Shown: in pieces, positions 5,045 to 9,194 of the stretch
Layout of the letters: each line of letters opens with the position of its first letter
Numbering within the stretch: position 1 is the stretch's first letter
Source of the DNA: Candidatus Scatousia excrementipullorum
GTDB lineage: Bacteria; Cyanobacteriota; Vampirovibrionia; Gastranaerophilales; Gastranaerophilaceae
Reading direction: 5' to 3'
Assembly (NCBI GenBank): GCA_017694215.1
Contig: JADIND010000171.1
Span: forward strand, 1-9,194
DNA: 9,194 bases
Notes under the pieces: generated by a model
What the model was told of the DNA's origin: nothing
The model's database searches: none
What the model saw: the letters and a program-made list of their open reading frames with translations, nothing else
Program-made: the position numbers and the translations under genes

Positions 5045-7147
5045 ATGAAAATTTATGCAATAAACACGACGGAAAAGTATCGTCAAAATCCATTGAAAAT
5101 AAACGACAGTAAAAATAATAATACTGTTATCGGTAAAATTGTTGACAGACAATACAATAGCGGGATTCCGAAAAATTTGTCATTAATTTATTTCGGAAGT
5201 TTAATTCAGCCTGCAAAGAGGCTTACAAAATCAGATTACTTGATTTCTGCATATATAAAAGAAATCGGTAAAGCCCGTTATCTTCACGGAGATCGGGCAG
5301 TTGTGGATTTATCGATGGGAAATCCTGATTTGACACCGCCGGAAAAAGCAAAGCAGGCATTGAAAGAAAAAGTTAATGACCTGTGGTCGCACAGATACAA
5401 TAATCCTAAAGGTGAAGGGGCCTTATTTTATGCAGTTGAAAATTGGATGAAAACAAGATTTGGTGTGCAAATTAATCCCAGAACCGAGGTTATGGCAACA
5501 TCCGGTTCCTCAGATGCGGTTGACCATATCTTTACGGCATATGCAAACTACGGCGACAAAGTCCTTGTCCCTAATCCGGGCTACTCACTGTATGATGATT
5601 TGATAACAAGACATGATCTTAAAAAAGTCCAATTTGATTTGAAGCCAGAAAACGGTTATCTTCCGGATTTCTCAAAAATGCCTGATGATGCAAAAATTTT
5701 AATACTCAATTATCCTCATAATCCGACAGGTTCTTTCGCTCCAAAGAAAGTTTTTGAACAAGCAGTTGAGTGGGCTAAAAAACATAAAGTTCTGATTATA
5801 CATGATATGGATAACAGTGAGGTTACTCACACAGGTCGAAAACCTGCAGGTATTATGCAGATTCCAGGAGCAAAGGAAGTTGCTTTTCAAGTGCATACAA
5901 TGAGTAAGGCTCAGAGTATGCCGGGATTTAGAGTAGCATTTACAATCAGCGATAAGGAAAATATTGATAATCTCCTGAATGCAAAATATCTTTCAGGCGG
6001 AAGTGTTTACGTCCCTGTTCAGCATGCGGCGATTGCGGCTCTGAAGGATGAAGAAGGTTTTATTAATAAAATTAATAAAATATACAGAGGCCGCAAAAAC
6101 ACTGCAATAAAATGGCTTAATAAGCTGGGCAGCGATGCTAAACCGACAGACGGAACGTATTATCTCTGGGCTAAAGTTCCTCCTGAATTTACTTCAGACG
6201 AATTTTTTAAATACGTACTTCATAAATCGCAGGTTGCATTTACTCCCGGTACGGTTTTTGGAACAAACGGAGAAGGGTATGTGCGTATTGTAATGTCTGC
6301 AGACGAAAATACTATTAATAAGTGTTTTGAAAGAATTGAAAAAGCCGGAATTCGTTTTGATGTGCCAAAAAGTAAACTGCCTCTGGAAACTCAAAAAGAA
6401 ATCGCAAGTATGGCAGACGGTTCTTACTCTATTACTCCGAAAGAGGACAGAGATTTTGCCCGATATATGGAAACGCTGGCTCAAAGACGAATTATGCTCA
6501 CACAAAGACTTGCAGATAAGGATTCAAAATTTTCAAAATTTATTCCTCAAAAAGACGTAAATTTACCGTGGAATATTTTAAAAGACGGGCAGAGTGTTTA
6601 TGTTCAGAATGTCAGAGAAGGCAAGCCTTTATTTGCAGATGTAAAAGATATCCCGCCTTTTAGTGATAAGTCTGAATACCTTACACTTGCAAATGACATT
6701 AAAAATCAATGGTTGAAAAAATCTTATCCCGATGCGGATATTTTACCTGCATATAAGTCAGTAACTTTATATCCGGATGCAAATTACTTTACTTTGCGTA
6801 CTGAAGACGGAAGACTTCAGGCTGTTGCAAATGTTGAAATTCAAAATAATGGTGAAGTTTGGGGCAGAAGCCTTAATACTGCACCTTGGAATCAGGGTTC
6901 TGAGGCTGAAATTCGAGGCTGCGGAAAGGCTGTTATTGCACGTATGGTAAGTTTCTGCCTTGAAACAGGAAATAAAATTTTGAAATTTGCAACTAATAAG
7001 CCTGAAAATGTCAAATTTTATAAAAATCTCGGTATGGTTGAAGACGGAACCAGAAACTTTAACGGAGAAATCCATACAGTTTTGAAATTTGTTGAAGATT
7101 CAATGAAGACATTCCTAAATAAATATCAGATTAATTTGAGTTTTTAA
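5045..7147 (+). CDS. LL-diaminopimelate-type aminotransferase fused to a GNAT-like domain
   Basis: A 700-residue, three-part protein. Residues 1-64 are a polar extension with LIYFG at 47-51. Residues 65-440 are a fold-type I, class I/II aminotransferase closest to the DapL/alanine-aspartate group: MGNPDLTPP (91-99), Y118/KGEG, SGSSDAVDH (153-161), NYPHNPTG (222-229), Asp254, Lys288 as the PLP Schiff-base lysine in TMSKAQSMPGFR, Arg296, and GEGYVR with substrate-carboxylate Arg414. Asp254 is followed at +3 by Asn257, where the family has the PLP-contacting Tyr. Residues 441-540 are a linker. Residues 560-682 look like GNAT: PWNQ, then R-G-C-G-K-A (624-629, fits R-x-x-G-x-A) and FYKNLGM (658-664). 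It may transaminate an amino acid and acylate the same or a related molecule. No Shine-Dalgarno precedes the ATG; the frame is open to 5006 with no better start. Single-domain DapL enzymes have about 400 residues. Confidence 0.88.
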   Translation: MKIYAINTTEKYRQNPLKINDSKNNNTVIGKIVDRQYNSGIPKNLSLIYFGSLIQPAKRLTKSDYLISAYIKEIGKARYLHGDRAVVDLSMGNPDLTPPEKAKQALKEKVNDLWSHRYNNPKGEGALFYAVENWMKTRFGVQINPRTEVMATSGSSDAVDHIFTAYANYGDKVLVPNPGYSLYDDLITRHDLKKVQFDLKPENGYLPDFSKMPDDAKILILNYPHNPTGSFAPKKVFEQAVEWAKKHKVLIIHDMDNSEVTHTGRKPAGIMQIPGAKEVAFQVHTMSKAQSMPGFRVAFTISDKENIDNLLNAKYLSGGSVYVPVQHAAIAALKDEEGFINKINKIYRGRKNTAIKWLNKLGSDAKPTDGTYYLWAKVPPEFTSDEFFKYVLHKSQVAFTPGTVFGTNGEGYVRIVMSADENTINKCFERIEKAGIRFDVPKSKLPLETQKEIASMADGSYSITPKEDRDFARYMETLAQRRIMLTQRLADKDSKFSKFIPQKDVNLPWNILKDGQSVYVQNVREGKPLFADVKDIPPFSDKSEYLTLANDIKNQWLKKSYPDADILPAYKSVTLYPDANYFTLRTEDGRLQAVANVEIQNNGEVWGRSLNTAPWNQGSEAEIRGCGKAVIARMVSFCLETGNKILKFATNKPENVKFYKNLGMVEDGTRNFNGEIHTVLKFVEDSMKTFLNKYQINLSF

Positions 7148-7604
7148 ACATTTTAGAATCATGTTCCGCTATGTATTCTGAAATAATTTCTGCGGCGTCA
7201 CCGATTATTTTTTCACACGGGCGGACTGCATAATATTCTTTTGTCCTGTCGGATGGTATATAACTGTCGTCAGCAAGAGGGCCGAGAAGTTCTCGGCAGA
7301 TTATTGTGCCGTGTTTTTCTTTGAAAAGTTGTGCAAGTTCCTGAATCCGTTTGTAATGCTCGGTTTTCACCTCTTTATTGTTTGGTTCTGTATAACCGTA
7401 TTTTAATCCTGCTATCATAAACATTGCACTTACGGCTCCGCAGACTTCACGCATTCTGCCCATTCCTCCGCCGAAAGATGAGGAAAGCTTCAGTGCTGAG
7501 TCAAAATCAATACCTAAATCTTCCGCAAAAGTGCAGAAAACCGATTGGGCACAATTATAACTTTCCCTGAATAATGTTTTTGCTTTTTGTGAATAATTGT
7601 TCAT
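7131..7604 (-). CDS. C_GCAxxG_C_C family putative redox protein
   Basis: A 157-residue protein matching the C_GCAxxG_C_C (TIGR01909) family, described as having four invariant cysteines and a CGAxxG motif. Here the cysteines are Cys18 (YNCAQSV), Cys55 (CGAVSA, with the last Gly changed to Ala), Cys103 (ICRELLG) and Cys130 (RPCEKIIGDAAEI). FGGGMGRM at 44-51 is also typical. Cys24 is extra. There is no signal peptide or membrane segment, so it should be a soluble helical cytoplasmic protein, possibly binding a metal or cycling disulfides; the activity is unproven for the family. Members often lie near transporter genes, and here a transporter is divergent, 58 bp away. AGGA at 7612-7609 supports the start. 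Its last 17 bases overlap, tail to tail, the end of the aminotransferase gene, with no hairpin between them. Confidence 0.9.
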   Translation of the reverse strand: MNNYSQKAKTLFRESYNCAQSVFCTFAEDLGIDFDSALKLSSSFGGGMGRMREVCGAVSAMFMIAGLKYGYTEPNNKEVKTEHYKRIQELAQLFKEKHGTIICRELLGPLADDSYIPSDRTKEYYAVRPCEKIIGDAAEIISEYIAEHDSKMFKNSN

Positions 7605-7649
7605 GATATCCTGCTTTAAAAATTTTTAAGTTAATTCATGTTCATGATA
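7598..7649. repeat. 11-bp direct repeat TGTTCATGATA flanking a divergent gap
   Basis: TGTTCATGATA occurs at 7598-7608 and again at 7639-7649, 41 bp apart (about four helical turns). Each copy holds the palindrome TCATGA. The first copy covers the start codon of the redox gene; the second lies 14 bases before the transporter ATG. This layout would suit an operator serving both genes, but no regulator is encoded nearby and chance is possible. Confidence 0.35.
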
Positions 7650-7662
7650 CCATAAATGCGTT

Positions 7663-8979
7663 ATGACAATTATATTTAATCCCGTAATAGTATCAGTAAT
7701 TTTATTATGTGTTTTATGTCTTTGCAGAATTAACGTTCTGCTGGCAATTATAATTTCAGCGATTGCAGCTGGTTTAGTCGGCGGATTGCATATAACAGAG
7801 GTTATGAATACTTTTATTTCGGGTATGGGCGGAAATTCCGAGACAGCTTTGAGTTATATTCTGCTCGGAACTTTTGCTGCTGCAATGACGCATACCGGAC
7901 TTGCTACAATTCTGGCAAAGAAAATAGCAGGTATTATAGGAAATAAAAAAATAATGCTATTGTTTATACTTGCCGGAATTGCGGTTTTATCTCAGAATCT
8001 AATTCCTGTTCATATAGCGTTTATTCCTATAATTATTCCTCCGTTGCTGCATGTTATGAATAAGCTTGAACTGGACAGACGTGCTGTTGCCTGTTCGCTG
8101 GCTTTTGGCTTGAAGGCTCCATATATAACGATTCCTGCCGGATTCGGGCTGATTTTCCAGGGGCTTATTGCCGAGAATATGACAGTAAATGGTATGACTG
8201 TTTTGAAAAATGATGTTTGGAAATCAACATGGATTTTAGGTCTAGCAATGATTGTGGGACTTCTTGCTGCAATTTTTATTGCTTACAGAAAACCGAGAAA
8301 GTATGAAGATAAAGAAGTTTTGCAAAATGAACTGGAAAAAGAAGATGAAAACGCTTTAAAACTTAATAAAAATCACTATATAACTCTTATCGGGGCTTTT
8401 GCTACTTTGATTGTCCAGCTTTTAACGAAATCACTGCCGCTCGGGGCTCTGGTAGGGCTTGGTATAGTATTCGGCGGCGGAGCCGTAAGCCACAGAAAAA
8501 TGGATAATCTTATAAATGAAGGTATTGGTTTAATGGGATATGTCGCATTTGTAATGCTTGTTGCTGCAGGGTTTGCCATGGTTTTGAAAGCAACCGGAGG
8601 TGTTGATACACTCGTTAATGCGATGATTCCTTTTATGCAGAACAGCAAGCTGCTTGCGGCTGTTCTTATGCTGTTTCTCGGGTTATTTATCACTATGGGT
8701 ATAGGAACTTCTTTCGGTACAATTCCTATACTTGCCGTTTTGTTTATTCCTATTTGTATAAAATTGGGATTTTCTGTATCTGCAAGTGTTGTTGTGCTTG
8801 CTGCAGCAGCGGCTCTCGGTGATGCGGGTTCGCCGGCTTCCGATACTACGCTGGGGCCTACTGCAGGATTAAATGCTGACGGACAGCACAACCATATAAC
8901 AGATACATGTATCCCTACATTTTTATTCTTTAATATTCCGTTGATGATTTTTGCTCTGGCTGCAGTAATTTTATTTTAA
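7663..8979 (+). CDS. Na+/H+ antiporter family transporter (NhaC/YuiF-like)
   Basis: A 438-residue inner-membrane transporter of about 10-12 helices, full length for the YuiF-like Na+/H+ antiporter family (ion-transporter superfamily). The N-terminus (NPVIVSVILLCVLCLCRINVLLA, start at residue 6) has the family's first-helix pattern. TALSYILLGTFAAAMTHTG begins at 61, GIGTSFGTIPI is at 346-356, and the C-terminal signature at 385-420 contains GDAGSPASDTTLGPTAGLNADGQHNHITDTCIPTF. These conserved polar residues in re-entrant loops are where ion or substrate coupling is expected. A charged cytoplasmic loop (208-238) splits the two halves. Some homologues are annotated as amino-acid (histidine) transporters, so Na+/H+ exchange is not certain. 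The ATG lacks a clear ribosome site, but an upstream in-frame stop at 7645-7647 and the family N-terminus support it. Confidence 0.92.
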   Translation: MTIIFNPVIVSVILLCVLCLCRINVLLAIIISAIAAGLVGGLHITEVMNTFISGMGGNSETALSYILLGTFAAAMTHTGLATILAKKIAGIIGNKKIMLLFILAGIAVLSQNLIPVHIAFIPIIIPPLLHVMNKLELDRRAVACSLAFGLKAPYITIPAGFGLIFQGLIAENMTVNGMTVLKNDVWKSTWILGLAMIVGLLAAIFIAYRKPRKYEDKEVLQNELEKEDENALKLNKNHYITLIGAFATLIVQLLTKSLPLGALVGLGIVFGGGAVSHRKMDNLINEGIGLMGYVAFVMLVAAGFAMVLKATGGVDTLVNAMIPFMQNSKLLAAVLMLFLGLFITMGIGTSFGTIPILAVLFIPICIKLGFSVSASVVVLAAAAALGDAGSPASDTTLGPTAGLNADGQHNHITDTCIPTFLFFNIPLMIFALAAVILF

Positions 8980-9000
8980 ACAGTTTTGCGGTTCAGCGGT

Positions 9001-9192
9001 TTAGACAAATTCAATATTATGCAATGCAAGTCCTGTGATAAAGTTTCTTATACCGGCGGATTGCAATCGGCATTTGATTTTCCCCTCGGGGTTTTTTCCG
9101 TAATATAATGCAGAAGAAAGTACCGCAAGTTTTGACGCCTCTATAATATTCAGTGAACTTAAATCAATTTCAATTTCAGAGGCTTTTGTTTT
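9001..9192 (-). CDS. Unrecognised small protein, C-terminal 63 residues (5' end outside window)
   Basis: On the minus strand one frame is open from the right edge to a TAA at 9003-9001, giving 63 residues: it begins KTKASEIEIDLSSLNIIEAS and ends TGLALHNIEFV. The composition is protein-like: alternating hydrophobic pattern, a beta strand (EIEIDL), a helix (NIIEASKLAVLSSAL), another strand (GKIKCRL) and a final helix and strand (IRNFITGLALHNIEFV). This beta-alpha-beta-alpha order vaguely recalls a STAS-like fold, but I see no diagnostic motif. The gene converges on the antiporter with 21 bases between stops. It is likely real because the other frames are interrupted and the gap would otherwise be long. 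Function unknown. Confidence 0.65.
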   Translation of the reverse strand, partial: KTKASEIEIDLSSLNIIEASKLAVLSSALYYGKNPEGKIKCRLQSAGIRNFITGLALHNIEFV

Positions 9193-9194
9193 TT

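Noticed and set aside
6194..6505. 103-codon minus-strand frame inside the aminotransferase gene
   Set aside because: Shadow of a clearly conserved coding frame, with Cys/Phe/Ser-rich composition typical of antisense reading.
6767..7075. 102-codon minus-strand frame inside the GNAT-like region
   Set aside because: Antisense shadow; no family pattern, no ribosome site, and the plus-strand frame has recognisable motifs.
8376..8891. 171-codon open frame on the minus strand
   Set aside because: It lies wholly inside the transporter gene, antisense to its conserved signature; its Pro/Ala/Ser/Thr-rich product is what antisense of hydrophobic codons gives. No ribosome site.
8988..9003. Imperfect tandem 8-mers GCGGTTCA / GCGGTTTA between convergent genes
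   Set aside because: Only two short copies, covering the stop codon of the partial gene; it does not fold into a terminator and is easily due to chance.
9082..9096. CCCCTCGGGG followed by T6, looking like a plus-strand terminator
   Set aside because: The stem is only 4 bp with a 2-base loop, and the bases are codons (KNPEGK) of the minus-strand partial gene.

Overview
The window is about 9.2 kb of AT-rich, densely coded bacterial DNA using the standard bacterial code (TAA, TAG and TGA all act as stops). There is no rRNA, tRNA, CRISPR array, insertion sequence or phage gene in it. The best guess at the host is a gut member of the Gastranaerophilales/Vampirovibrionia ('Melainabacteria'). This rests on base composition, an N-terminal 'NFKG'/'YFG' type motif in two large proteins, and their repeat and acyltransferase-like domains. 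It is an inference from recollection of that lineage, not a proven assignment; another low-GC gut bacterium remains possible.

Layout, left to right: (1) the C-terminal ATPase domain of a sensor histidine kinase (+), cut by the left edge; (2) a convergent flavodoxin-fold iron-sulfur flavoprotein (-), with a hairpin terminator between the two; (3) a divergent 542-residue protein (+) built of about ten 25-residue repeats; (4) a convergent six-helix membrane protein (-), with two hairpins in the gap; (5) a divergent HSL-type alpha/beta hydrolase (+), followed 35 bp later by (6) a 700-residue protein (+) fusing an LL-diaminopimelate-type aminotransferase to a GNAT-like acetyltransferase domain; (7) a C_GCAxxG_C_C redox protein (-) whose 3' end overlaps gene 6 by 17 bp; (8) a divergent Na+/H+ antiporter-family transporter (+); (9) the 3' end of a small unrecognised gene (-), cut by the right edge.

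The genes do not form one pathway; strands alternate and the only likely co-transcribed pair is hydrolase plus aminotransferase fusion. Two local relationships carry functional meaning. The redox protein sits divergently beside a transporter, which is the genomic habit described for its family. The hydrolase and the aminotransferase-GNAT fusion may act in one small-molecule (amino-acid-like) metabolism. The most unusual items are the aminotransferase-GNAT fusion, with an Asn where its family has the PLP-contacting Tyr, and the 25-residue repeat protein. No gap exceeds 300 bases; the largest is the 183-base divergent region 3855-4037.
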